Source: Bacteroidaceae bacterium
GTDB lineage: Bacteria > Bacteroidota > Bacteroidia > Bacteroidales > Bacteroidaceae
Assembly (NCBI GenBank): GCA_017509605.1
Contig: JAFWPH010000021.1
Span: 1-64,000, forward strand
Direction of reading: 5' to 3'
Length of the DNA stretch: 64,000 nucleotides
Positions 45,295 to 53,720 of this stretch are shown piece by piece; position 1 is the first letter of the stretch, and each line of letters begins with the position of its first letter. The translations under genes and the position numbers were made by a program. The notes under the pieces are model-generated. The model did no database searches and was not told where the DNA came from. It worked only from the letters and a program-made list of their open reading frames with translations.

Positions 45295-45645
45295 AGTTAA
45301 AAAGGTTGCCACTATTCGACTTTTATCAGCGCCGTTTATAATTCACATATTCGGGGAAGAATCACTGGAATGTTTAGATCTAATGACGGCATAAGATGGA
45401 AAAGACTAGCTACAGCAGGCATTGTCCGCAGAAGGAATACGCCCGACAATAAGTTTCTCCTGTATAGATATGGCTGTTTTTGGACAATAAAGCGTTGCCA
45501 GACAAGAATAAAAACCATCTTTCCATAAAAATGGTATCAAATATTATTTTTTTCCTTAAAAGTTTGGCAGATTAAAGAAAAAAATGTTCATTTGCAAACG
45601 ATTTTGGGGAGAAATCCAGAATCACAGATGCATTAGCTTTTTTTC

Positions 45646-45818
45646 GCACTTTACCAAAGACGCCTGGAAAACTTCTTTTGGAATAGTTCGAATGAATAGC
45701 GGGGGAAGCCGGAAACGACATTCCCACCATCGTTGGCTATGCACACGCCTTTGGCGTGGAGCATTCTTATTCGATGGTAGGGGTTCCAATTTCCAGGCGC
45801 GCCCCTTAGGTAAAGTGC
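45646..45818. repeat. Large nested inverted repeat
   Basis: Four arm pairs nest in order. GCACTTTACC (45646-45655) pairs with 45809-45818, GCCTGGAAA (45662-45670) with 45790-45798, ACCATCG (45726-45732) with 45772-45778, and CACGCC (45744-45749) with GGCGTG (45753-45758). The left side has a 55-base unpaired stretch between the second and third pairs. The order fits one folded structure: an RNA, a cruciform, or the ends of a small transposable element. No transposase is present. Confidence 0.6.
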
Positions 45819-45954
45819 ATAAGAATGGCCACGCCATTTTTATGTACCTTGATTATTGCATCAACCACTTTTGAACTTAGGAACAAACCATCTTACTTGT
45901 TGAATGCATCAATTGAAGGCTCGATAGCCAGTGTGATTACGACAGTGTACAATT

Positions 45955-47274
45955 ATGTTTAAGCCGGGCGACATCTTATGTGGAAAATACAGATTGACAA
46001 AGCAGTTCAATAAGGGCGGCTTTTCTTCTGTGTGGCTGGCCGAGGACCTTCAGGCCAACACCGACTTCGCCTTGAAGGTTTATGACAGTGTGGAAGACAT
46101 GAATGAATTCCGCAAGAGCTTTAACATGGTTGTGAACCTCAATCACAGCAACATCTTCACCCCTAATACCTACTATGTACACTTGGGCGTACCCTTTCTG
46201 GTGATGACCTATTGTGCCAAAGGTTCTTGTACGAGCCGCATTGGCAAAATGTCGGAAGAGGAGCTTTGGCGCTTCGCCCACGACGTGGCCTCAGGGCTTG
46301 CCTATCTTCATGACACAAAAGGTATTGTACATCAGGATATCAAGCCTGGAAACATCTTGATTGACGATGACGGTAAGTTTATGATTACTGACTTCGACAT
46401 CAGCACCCGTCAACGCCACACTGTAAGAATGACGGCTGAACAAGTGGAAGAGATGCAACGCTTCAACCATCTCAGCGGAACAACCGATTACATGGGACCT
46501 GAACGTTGGCCTGATAAAGACTACACTCCTCCCATTAAACCGATGCAGGCCAGCGATATATGGTCTCTTGGTGCCACATTGTTTGAACTGATGGAAGGAG
46601 AGGTGCCTTATGGACAGACCGGTGGAGCGATGCAGAAGAAAGCTCACCAGCCCCCCACATTTACAACCAAATATTCCAAAGAATTAAAAAAACTAGTGAT
46701 GATATGTCTCTCGGAAAAAGCTTGGGACAGGCCCACCGCCCATCAAATAGCAGTCTGTGCCGAACATCACAAAGCACCCGATCCACATCCGAAGACTTGG
46801 AAAAAATACGCTGCAACTGTCATTCCTACAGTTGCGGTTGCCACCGCCAGTGCCATCTATCTTCTTTCACAGAAGCCTGTGACAGAAAAAGAAGGCATTC
46901 GCTATCCAGGCGACAGTATCCTCATCGTGCAAGTTCAAAAAGCAACAGACATGGTCAGGCTACAACACGACAACCCAGACCGCTGGAACAACGGAGCAGC
47001 CTCCTATATCTCCAACCTCAAGGATGCTATTCTACTATATACAAGTACCGATACGTTGGTAGTGAGCGATGACAGCATAAGAACCAAAGGATGGAACCTA
47101 TGGAAACCCGCACAAGAGATTATTGACGAAGAATATGAAGTAATGGGCAAGATGGAACAAGAATGCGAAAACAGCGGCGCACAATCGGCTGCCAAAGAAT
47201 TCAGATCTCTCCGCAATGAGATTGAGCAATACATATCCAGAAATAATACAACTAAAAAATACAACAACTTATGA
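45955..47274 (+). CDS. Single-TM Ser/Thr protein kinase, atypical active site
   Basis: The protein has 439 residues. Residues 1-265 are a Hanks-type kinase: glycine loop NKGGFSSVW, Lys41 in FALKVY, then catalytic VHQDIKPGN. Here His126-Gln127-Asp128 replaces the usual HRD. The metal motif is Asp146-Phe147-Asp148 (DFD, not DFG). The catalytic Asp and Lys are kept, so activity is possible, but it is a non-RD kinase. One membrane segment (about 284-303) precedes an extracytoplasmic, helical tail of about 130 residues. It is first in the phosphosignalling cassette, and its stop overlaps the next gene's ATG. It could sense envelope signals through the tail. Confidence 0.88.
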   Translation: MFKPGDILCGKYRLTKQFNKGGFSSVWLAEDLQANTDFALKVYDSVEDMNEFRKSFNMVVNLNHSNIFTPNTYYVHLGVPFLVMTYCAKGSCTSRIGKMSEEELWRFAHDVASGLAYLHDTKGIVHQDIKPGNILIDDDGKFMITDFDISTRQRHTVRMTAEQVEEMQRFNHLSGTTDYMGPERWPDKDYTPPIKPMQASDIWSLGATLFELMEGEVPYGQTGGAMQKKAHQPPTFTTKYSKELKKLVMICLSEKAWDRPTAHQIAVCAEHHKAPDPHPKTWKKYAATVIPTVAVATASAIYLLSQKPVTEKEGIRYPGDSILIVQVQKATDMVRLQHDNPDRWNNGAASYISNLKDAILLYTSTDTLVVSDDSIRTKGWNLWKPAQEIIDEEYEVMGKMEQECENSGAQSAAKEFRSLRNEIEQYISRNNTTKKYNNL

Positions 47275-49217
47275 TTATGAAACGAAAGAGTATTCTAGTG
47301 TGTGCAATGATAGGCCTTTGGAGCTTGTCATTGCAAGTTTACGGACAGACCACGGCTGGACTCGACCTTTACCAACAAGCTAACGCATTGCTCAGAAAAG
47401 GGAATGCCGACGACGCAAGAAAGGCCATCAACCTCTTCAACCAAGCCAAAAAGGCCAACTCTAACCTCCGTCGTGACTGCGACGAACGCATACAAAAATG
47501 CCAGTCGATTATCCAGAAAACCAACCAGGTTTCATTGGAACTATCCAACGAAGTGGTGGAAATCCCATGGTGGGGCAGCGACTATCAAGTAGGTGTGATG
47601 TCGTCTGGCAACTGGAATATTGAAGGCCTTCAGGATTGGTTGAAGACTAAACAGAAAACCAAAAGCAGTTTCGTGCTCGACTGCCGGAACGAGAACAACA
47701 GCACACGCGAAAGAGTGTCGAATCTAACAGTGAAGAATGGCAATCTCTACAGATCGTTGAAAGTAGTGCAGAAAGGTCGGCCAGAATATATTGAGGTAGG
47801 TGCGAAAAGCTTGTCCTTTCCTTCTGAAGGATCCACCGAGGAGGTCAACGTCCGTTCGAACGCAAGATGGGATGTAAGGGACGTTCCTTCATGGTGTAGA
47901 GTGGAGAAGCATGACAGCCTGATCCTAATAATCACATCCGCCAACGACAGAGTGGTCAGCCGTGAAGATGACATCGTCATTTATTCACCCAACGAATCTG
48001 TAACCATCAAGATTATACAAGGCGCCGGCGAGGAGCGTCTGTCCGTTTCCCAAAACGAAGTGGTTCTTCCCGCTCTTGGCGGCAAGCACTACATGCGTGT
48101 ATATACAGATGCTGACAATTGGTTCGTAGGAGACTTCCCGAGTTGGATCAACGTTCATCGTGTGGGAAGTGACAGCATTTGCATAGAAAGCGGAAAGAAC
48201 ATTCCCAACGGAAGAGAACGAGTCGGAAGTGTACAAGTCAAGACCGACAGGCAGACCATCGGCGTGATGGTCACACAAGCCTCACGCGAAGCAGTCGATA
48301 TCATCTTCCCCGAAAGCAAGATTGTAAGTGGGCGTAATTTCTCATTCGGCATCAATGCTTCGTATGCCATGCCTTTTGTCAACACCTCCGCAGGGGGCGA
48401 CTTTGTAGGTTCGGTGCTGGATTATTCAATGGGTAACAGCAATGAGAATGCCTCCTATAAATTGAAAACGGGGTTCAGTTTCGGCCTCTTCGCCGACATA
48501 CGCCTCTATAAAAACATCTTCTTAATCGCAGGGGCTAACTTCACACAAGTGAATTACAAGAATGAATTCGATCAACCCACAGAATTCACCATGCAACACA
48601 ACGCATTTCAATACTTAAAAGGGGATGTGACAAACTCCTACAAGGAGGAATACTCACACTCCATGCTCGAAGTACCGATACTCGCCTCCTACCGATTCAA
48701 ACTTAATAATGTGAGCCACATCCAGTTGAATCTGGGTCCAGTTCTGAATTTTGGTATGGCTTCGAAAATGAAACTAAGAGGCAATACGGATTCCAACAAC
48801 CTGAAGGTCTATAACAGCTACACTCACACCATTGCAAACAACGCAGACCAACCACACCATGTAGCCATGACGGGAGATTTTAACTTGTATCAACCCTGCG
48901 TTGCATGGACTGAGTCATACACCGACGGCAGCAAGGAAGACATCAACCATCATGTCACATTCACAAAATCACCTATGCACCGCTTCAACGTGGGCCTGCG
49001 TGCTGGTGCTGCATACGAAGTGGCGGGTATATCCTTCGGTATCTATTACACAATGATGCTCTCCAATATGGCCAACAAGGGGTACTGGGAGGACAAACGA
49101 TGGGCGGTACTTAATGAAAGCAACCAAGTGATGAGCGGCTACAAGCATCGTATCCACACACTGGAGTTCAAGCTCGCCTATACTATGCGTTATTGGGGAC
49201 AGAAAAACAACAAGTAA
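47271..49217 (+). CDS. Exported BACON-repeat protein with C-terminal outer-membrane barrel
   Basis: The protein has 648 residues and a signal peptide ending LQVYGQ. A TPR-like helical pair follows (LYQQANALLRKGNADDARKA). Three BACON-type beta-sandwich modules come next (about residues 80-165, 166-250 and 251-340), each with a Trp-containing strand such as GNWNIEGLQDWL, ARWDVRDVPSWC and DNWFVGDFPSWI. From about 350 the sequence alternates as in a PorT-like outer-membrane barrel, ending LAYTMRYWGQ. Two ATG codons (47271 and 47277) are possible; the first overlaps the kinase stop. It would place carbohydrate- or mucin-binding-type domains in the periplasm attached to the outer membrane. Confidence 0.82.
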   Translation: MIMKRKSILVCAMIGLWSLSLQVYGQTTAGLDLYQQANALLRKGNADDARKAINLFNQAKKANSNLRRDCDERIQKCQSIIQKTNQVSLELSNEVVEIPWWGSDYQVGVMSSGNWNIEGLQDWLKTKQKTKSSFVLDCRNENNSTRERVSNLTVKNGNLYRSLKVVQKGRPEYIEVGAKSLSFPSEGSTEEVNVRSNARWDVRDVPSWCRVEKHDSLILIITSANDRVVSREDDIVIYSPNESVTIKIIQGAGEERLSVSQNEVVLPALGGKHYMRVYTDADNWFVGDFPSWINVHRVGSDSICIESGKNIPNGRERVGSVQVKTDRQTIGVMVTQASREAVDIIFPESKIVSGRNFSFGINASYAMPFVNTSAGGDFVGSVLDYSMGNSNENASYKLKTGFSFGLFADIRLYKNIFLIAGANFTQVNYKNEFDQPTEFTMQHNAFQYLKGDVTNSYKEEYSHSMLEVPILASYRFKLNNVSHIQLNLGPVLNFGMASKMKLRGNTDSNNLKVYNSYTHTIANNADQPHHVAMTGDFNLYQPCVAWTESYTDGSKEDINHHVTFTKSPMHRFNVGLRAGAAYEVAGISFGIYYTMMLSNMANKGYWEDKRWAVLNESNQVMSGYKHRIHTLEFKLAYTMRYWGQKNNK

Positions 49218-49239
49218 TCTACAAAACTATACGAAAACT

Positions 49240-49911
49240 ATGAAATGTTATTTTTGTAACTGGGACAATCCCGTTGGAAGCACACATTGTGTGAAATGCG
49301 GCCAGCCATTGGACAACGGACGAGAAGAAGCGGCTACAGGTCGTAGGCAAGAGCCGAAGACGGTGCGGCAAAACGAGAGCAACACTGACACTCATCTCAA
49401 AGCCACGGTCAGAGAAATAAATGGTGAAAGACCACAGCAGTATCAAACCGACAACCTGTCTCTTTGCCCTGAATGCGGGTATCATCTCGAGAGTGGCATC
49501 TGTCCTTCATGTGGTTTCAAAGTCACTGACCAAAAGGTTGAGATTAAGATCGGCAAGAAACAAGTGGATGCCGATGGTAAGAAAACAGTACGCCCACATC
49601 GAAAAGGAGAGAAGGAGAAAAACTTCGGGCTGACACCAATCTCAGAAGACACTGGAGAGCCAGAAGGCGAAATGATACAGTTTGACAATCAGGTCGTGAC
49701 ACTGAACCGCGACAACACCGACCCCAAGAACACGACCATCACGTCGCAGCAACAAGCCACTGTGACCTTCGAGGATGGCAAATGGAACATCGTGGACCAA
49801 AGTGAATATCACACAACCTTTGTTCAGGCAGGAAGGAAGACCGAACTACGCCACGGCGACCTGATTCTACTCGGCAACCAGCTTTACCGATTCGAGACAC
49901 CATCAGACTAA
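49240..49911 (+). CDS. Zinc-ribbon/FHA protein
   Basis: This 223-residue cytosolic protein has one N-terminal zinc ribbon (CYFCNWDNPVGSTHCVKCG), a second at about 75-95 (LCPECGYHLESGICPSCG), then a charged linker. The C-terminal 80 residues fold like a degenerate FHA domain (ITSQQQATVTFEDGKWNIVD, then LRHGDLILLGNQLYRFE). FHA domains bind phosphothreonine peptides, but the usual GR-x-S and SRxH residues are not obvious, so binding may be lost. It is 7 bases before the FHA kinase gene and is a probable adaptor in the cassette. Confidence 0.72.
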   Translation: MKCYFCNWDNPVGSTHCVKCGQPLDNGREEAATGRRQEPKTVRQNESNTDTHLKATVREINGERPQQYQTDNLSLCPECGYHLESGICPSCGFKVTDQKVEIKIGKKQVDADGKKTVRPHRKGEKEKNFGLTPISEDTGEPEGEMIQFDNQVVTLNRDNTDPKNTTITSQQQATVTFEDGKWNIVDQSEYHTTFVQAGRKTELRHGDLILLGNQLYRFETPSD

Positions 49912-49918
49912 ACCGCCA

Positions 49919-51187
49919 ATGGTTGTTTTCCGCATTGATCTGAGGAAAGGTGACACGATAGATGGCAAGTACCGTGTACTAAGGCGTATAGGCAGCGGCT
50001 CATACGGCGATGTGTACCTTGTGGAACATGTCAATCGTCACTACGCATTGAAAGTACTCCGACTCTTCGATGAAATCAGCGACCTCCATGAAGAATTGGT
50101 CAAGCGGTTCCGTCAGGAATACGAGACAGCCCAAATGCCAGGAAATTATTTTGTGCATTCGATGGAATATTCTGAACTGAAAGGGAATCCTTTTTTCACA
50201 ATGGAATATTGCGCTAACGGAGACTTGACGGAATATGTGGGCAAGCACAGCAACATGCTTCCGCAATTGGCCTTTGAAGTGCTTCTCGGCCTGCACGACC
50301 TGCATAGCAACGGAAAAATACACCGTGATCTCAAACCAGAGAATGTGCTGATACGAGATAATGGTCATGCCGCACTGACCGATTTTGGCGTAGTGGGTAA
50401 CAAAGAAGCAAAAAAGCGAATGACCAACAAGACCATCTTTAACCGCCCTAAGCAAAGATTCGGTTCACCTCTCTACATGGCTCCTGAGATGAATGAACTA
50501 AAAGGAGGCGGTGTAACCTACTTGCCCACCATCGATATTTGGTCTTTCGGGGTGATGATGTACGAGATGCTGACCTCTGGCCAGTTCCCTTTCGGAGACC
50601 CAAGGAATATATCGGATTTGGCAGATTACCAAGCCAATGCCAAGAAAGGTATATGGAATCGGCAGGCTATCCGTGAGTGCGAGAACGGACGCAGATGGCT
50701 ATCTGTAATCTCACGCTGCTTGGAGGCAGACTACCAAAGACGTTATCAGGATGTCCGTGACATCATCCACGATATCGAGCCAATGGTTCCGCCATATACG
50801 CCGACAACGACAACCGGGACTCCACGCTCACAAGTAGCCAAAAGGATGATAGTCACTCAAGGCGCAATCACAGGCACAGCATACGACTTATATCAGTTCA
50901 TTGCAGGCAAAGGACACATGGTAAGGGTTGGCAGAAGTATCACTAACGATATTGTCCTATATGGTTATGAGGGGTCCTACTTATCCAGGCATCATTTCAC
51001 GCTTGAATTCTCGGCTGACAAAAGTCGATGGAAAGTACGCGACGGACAGTGGAATAAAGGTGAGCGGAGATGGGAAACATCAACCAACGGCACTTACCTG
51101 AACTCCTCTCCAGTAACGCAAGATGGCCTATATCTGTGTTGTGGCGACATCATTACAGCTGGTGAATACAAACTGAAAATAGAATGA
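49919..51187 (+). CDS. Ser/Thr protein kinase with C-terminal FHA domain
   Basis: This 422-residue soluble protein has a complete kinase domain: glycine loop IGSGSYGDVYLV, Lys45, HRD at 135-137 (IHRDLKPENVL), DFG at 155-157 and APE in YMAPEM. The kinase ends near residue 285. A short linker leads to an FHA domain with VRVGRSITNDIVL (the GRS motif) and SRHHFTLE, the phosphothreonine-binding residues, then TNGTYLN. It should phosphorylate Ser/Thr and bind phosphorylated partners, perhaps itself or the other kinase. It lies between the zinc-ribbon/FHA gene and the FHA-protease gene, with gaps of 7 and 17 bases. Confidence 0.92.
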   Translation: MVVFRIDLRKGDTIDGKYRVLRRIGSGSYGDVYLVEHVNRHYALKVLRLFDEISDLHEELVKRFRQEYETAQMPGNYFVHSMEYSELKGNPFFTMEYCANGDLTEYVGKHSNMLPQLAFEVLLGLHDLHSNGKIHRDLKPENVLIRDNGHAALTDFGVVGNKEAKKRMTNKTIFNRPKQRFGSPLYMAPEMNELKGGGVTYLPTIDIWSFGVMMYEMLTSGQFPFGDPRNISDLADYQANAKKGIWNRQAIRECENGRRWLSVISRCLEADYQRRYQDVRDIIHDIEPMVPPYTPTTTTGTPRSQVAKRMIVTQGAITGTAYDLYQFIAGKGHMVRVGRSITNDIVLYGYEGSYLSRHHFTLEFSADKSRWKVRDGQWNKGERRWETSTNGTYLNSSPVTQDGLYLCCGDIITAGEYKLKIE

Positions 51188-51204
51188 ACTAAAAAACAAT
51201 AACT

Positions 51205-52788
51205 ATGGAAGAAAAGAAAACTGTACAGTACAAGCGCACATTACGAGGCACAATGGGAGCCGGCGCAAGTGCGTTGTTTAATGGAGGCGGACGCAGGTAC
51301 TACGTTTTGGAACACCGCGATTCATCGAAGTACCACAAAGCCGGCGAATCTCAAAAGATTATCGTTGACCAAGCGGAGTTGGGTCGTAGCGCCGATTGTC
51401 AAGTTCGCTTCGACGAAACATTCGAGACAGTTAGCCGTCGGCATGCTGCCATTGTCCGCGAAGACGACAGATGGAAGCTTGTGCAACTGTCCACCGTCAA
51501 CTCCACCTTTCTGAACGGGCGTCCCGTTGAGTCGCAATGGTATCTGGAGAACGGAGACGAGATACAGTTGTCGGTTGGCGGCCCGCGTCTGGGCTTCATC
51601 GTACCCGAAGGCAAACAAGGACTTGTATCGAGTATTCGCTTGACGGAACGAATGGAGTTGTTTCGCAAGCAGGCGCTCAGACCCTACAAGCGTGCCATTG
51701 TTGCGATGACCGTTTTCATGCTGATAGCCATAGGAAGTCTTGGGGCATGGAATATCATGCTTCAGAATGACCTTAGAAAACAAAGCGAAGAACTGGCAGG
51801 ACAAACAAAACGCCTTGAAGGTGATGAAAAAGCCATGGATTCACTCAATCAAAAACTGGTGGCATCCAACGGAAAAATCGGTGACCTCAACAAAGAAATA
51901 GACAGACTCAGAAAACGAGGAGGTGGTGGTGCACGTCCCAAACCTATACCCACTCCTCCTGCTCCAGACCCTAATCCTGATGTGAACTTGCTCAACGAAT
52001 GTACAAAGGATGTCTATTTCATTTTTGCGGCTCCTTGTATCAATGGCGAACCACTGACCAAATACGGATGGACAGGAACTGGTTTCCTGCTCAACAACGG
52101 TCGGTTTGTCACAGCCCAGCACATGGTTCATTTTGACGATTTCGGGATAACAATCCAAGCAGACACGCTTACAGATAACGAGGGGGAATCTGGCGAAGCC
52201 AAGAGGGTTGTCGACCCCGAGAACCCGAGAACCATGATCAATGCGATGTACTATGCATCGATGCTTACAATCAAAATGTTCTGTATCTCATCCACTGGCA
52301 GTTTCGAATTGGAATACACCTACAGCGACAATCCTTTCACTTGCGGAAAGGCTAACAGGGAAGTTGGCAGTTTCAAGGATGATGATGGAAGGTTCTGGAA
52401 CATTTTCGTTCATAATTACAGTGGTGGTGACTGGGCATATACCACTGTCAATCAAAGCGGAGGGCTTGACTACGACAGCGAATACTCAAAAAACCTGCCC
52501 ATCAACACCAAACTCCATATCTTCGGATTCCCGAGCAATCAAGCAGTGAAAGCTCAGGGTAAAATCTCACCCATCTGCTCTCAAGCAGTGACTTCAAGAG
52601 CTGGACTGGAGGACGAGGGTATCATCAAAACCTCAAATGATGATGCTGACGAAGGAAACTCTGGCGGTCCTGTTCTCACAGCCAAGAAAGGCAAATATGT
52701 GGTTGTAGGCATCTATTCAGGTGTCAATTTCGGTAGTGACAGGAGCCACCGAAAGGGCCGCATTATTCCGATTGGATCCGCAATGTAA
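51205..52788 (+). CDS. FHA-TM-trypsin-like protease fusion
   Basis: The protein has 527 residues. A cytosolic FHA domain at about 45-135 keeps LGRSADCQVRF and SRRHAAIV. One membrane segment follows at about 163-184 (AIVAMTVFMLIAIGSLGAWN), then a coiled coil (about 190-235) and a Gly/Pro linker. The extracytoplasmic trypsin-like domain has His306 in TAQHMV and Ser486 in GNSGGP; an Asp in GGDWAY may complete the triad. The fusion could couple phosphothreonine binding inside to proteolysis outside, or the reverse. It lies 17 bases after the FHA kinase gene. Confidence 0.87.
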   Translation: MEEKKTVQYKRTLRGTMGAGASALFNGGGRRYYVLEHRDSSKYHKAGESQKIIVDQAELGRSADCQVRFDETFETVSRRHAAIVREDDRWKLVQLSTVNSTFLNGRPVESQWYLENGDEIQLSVGGPRLGFIVPEGKQGLVSSIRLTERMELFRKQALRPYKRAIVAMTVFMLIAIGSLGAWNIMLQNDLRKQSEELAGQTKRLEGDEKAMDSLNQKLVASNGKIGDLNKEIDRLRKRGGGGARPKPIPTPPAPDPNPDVNLLNECTKDVYFIFAAPCINGEPLTKYGWTGTGFLLNNGRFVTAQHMVHFDDFGITIQADTLTDNEGESGEAKRVVDPENPRTMINAMYYASMLTIKMFCISSTGSFELEYTYSDNPFTCGKANREVGSFKDDDGRFWNIFVHNYSGGDWAYTTVNQSGGLDYDSEYSKNLPINTKLHIFGFPSNQAVKAQGKISPICSQAVTSRAGLEDEGIIKTSNDDADEGNSGGPVLTAKKGKYVVVGIYSGVNFGSDRSHRKGRIIPIGSAM

Positions 52789-52799
52789 AAAAAGAAGTC

Positions 52800-53720
52800 A
52801 TGAAAAGAATCATTTATATACTATTGCTCATGATGGGAGTCTTGCAGACCAATGCACAGATTCCCCAATGGGCATTGGATATAGCCAATCAACAGGCCAT
52901 ACAAGACACTGTAGCCACGACTTCACCATCTGTTAGATATCTAGACGCCGTTATACCGGCACTGTCTATCATACGTCAGCAATACCGACTGACAAGAAAT
53001 GGTGAATCCTTCGGGAGAAATAACAAATCCTATTTCTCTGAAAGCTATTCCCTTGGCATCAAAATCTCCGGTGGCACCATCCTCTATCGTAAAGTTATGT
53101 TCCCTTGGGAAGGTAATGCCGATTATGAAAGGGTGAACAGTGCAAACCAATACAAACCTGTCAACGACAGAAGCCTTATGAGTTCTGTTGACGGAAACGA
53201 ATGGAAAGTCGTGGAACTGGAACTAGAAACAAGGTACGTCTTTCCTTTCACTTCCGACAGCCTCCTATACTACCACTCTGATGCCAAGTCTGATTTCGGT
53301 CTTCCTGTTGACGAGTCTATGGGAACTAAACAGGGTTATATCATCTGGGCGTATTCCACCACAGGATTAGAAGACAGCACCATGCAGGTGAAGTTCCAAC
53401 AGTCCGAGTTCAAAACAGAAGCCAGTGCAAAGAATACATCCGTCAAGGTAAAGCCTGCCGATATCGACAATGTGCTTGGTGGTGTGTTCATTGTACCACA
53501 AGTAGAACGTGCTGGATATATTAAGGTAATGCTAGTCGGTGTGACAGTCAAAACCGACCAGGATGGATGGACATTGAAGATGATGACAAAGAATCAGAAC
53601 AATCTTGGTGGTGAAGGGAAAGAGAATGAAGACAAAGATAAAAAGAGGAAGAAACGGACTGAAGATGAAAAAAACTCACCTCATTACACTGATGAATCAG
53701 GACTGACACCAATAAAATGA
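52800..53720 (+). CDS. Exported protein of unknown function
   Basis: This 306-residue protein has a signal peptide ending LQTNAQ. The mature region is polar and beta-rich (YSLGIKISGGTILYRKVMFP, GVFIVPQVERAGYIKVMLVG). The last 45 residues are very charged (KDKKRKKRTEDEKN). It is 11 bases after the FHA-protease gene, and its last four bases overlap the phosphatase start, so it is firmly inside the cassette. It may be the protease substrate or partner, but that is only positional inference. No family is recognised. Confidence 0.7.
   Translation: MKRIIYILLLMMGVLQTNAQIPQWALDIANQQAIQDTVATTSPSVRYLDAVIPALSIIRQQYRLTRNGESFGRNNKSYFSESYSLGIKISGGTILYRKVMFPWEGNADYERVNSANQYKPVNDRSLMSSVDGNEWKVVELELETRYVFPFTSDSLLYYHSDAKSDFGLPVDESMGTKQGYIIWAYSTTGLEDSTMQVKFQQSEFKTEASAKNTSVKVKPADIDNVLGGVFIVPQVERAGYIKVMLVGVTVKTDQDGWTLKMMTKNQNNLGGEGKENEDKDKKRKKRTEDEKNSPHYTDESGLTPIK

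Larger units (their letters stand above)
44507..45954. other. Degenerate region without intact genes
   Basis: This 1.4-kb AT-rich stretch contains only broken pieces: an orphan open frame at 44763-44990, a HigB toxin fragment at about 45184-45294, and a large nested inverted repeat at 45646-45818. There is no clear TAnnTTTG promoter before the kinase gene at 45955. The mixture looks like a site of repeated gain and loss. Confidence 0.6.

Noticed and set aside
121-45885. The same 15-base sequence TTGAACTTAGGAACA at 121-135 and 45871-45885
   Set aside because: A few shared 15-mers are expected by chance in 64 kb, and neither copy sits at a recognisable element boundary.
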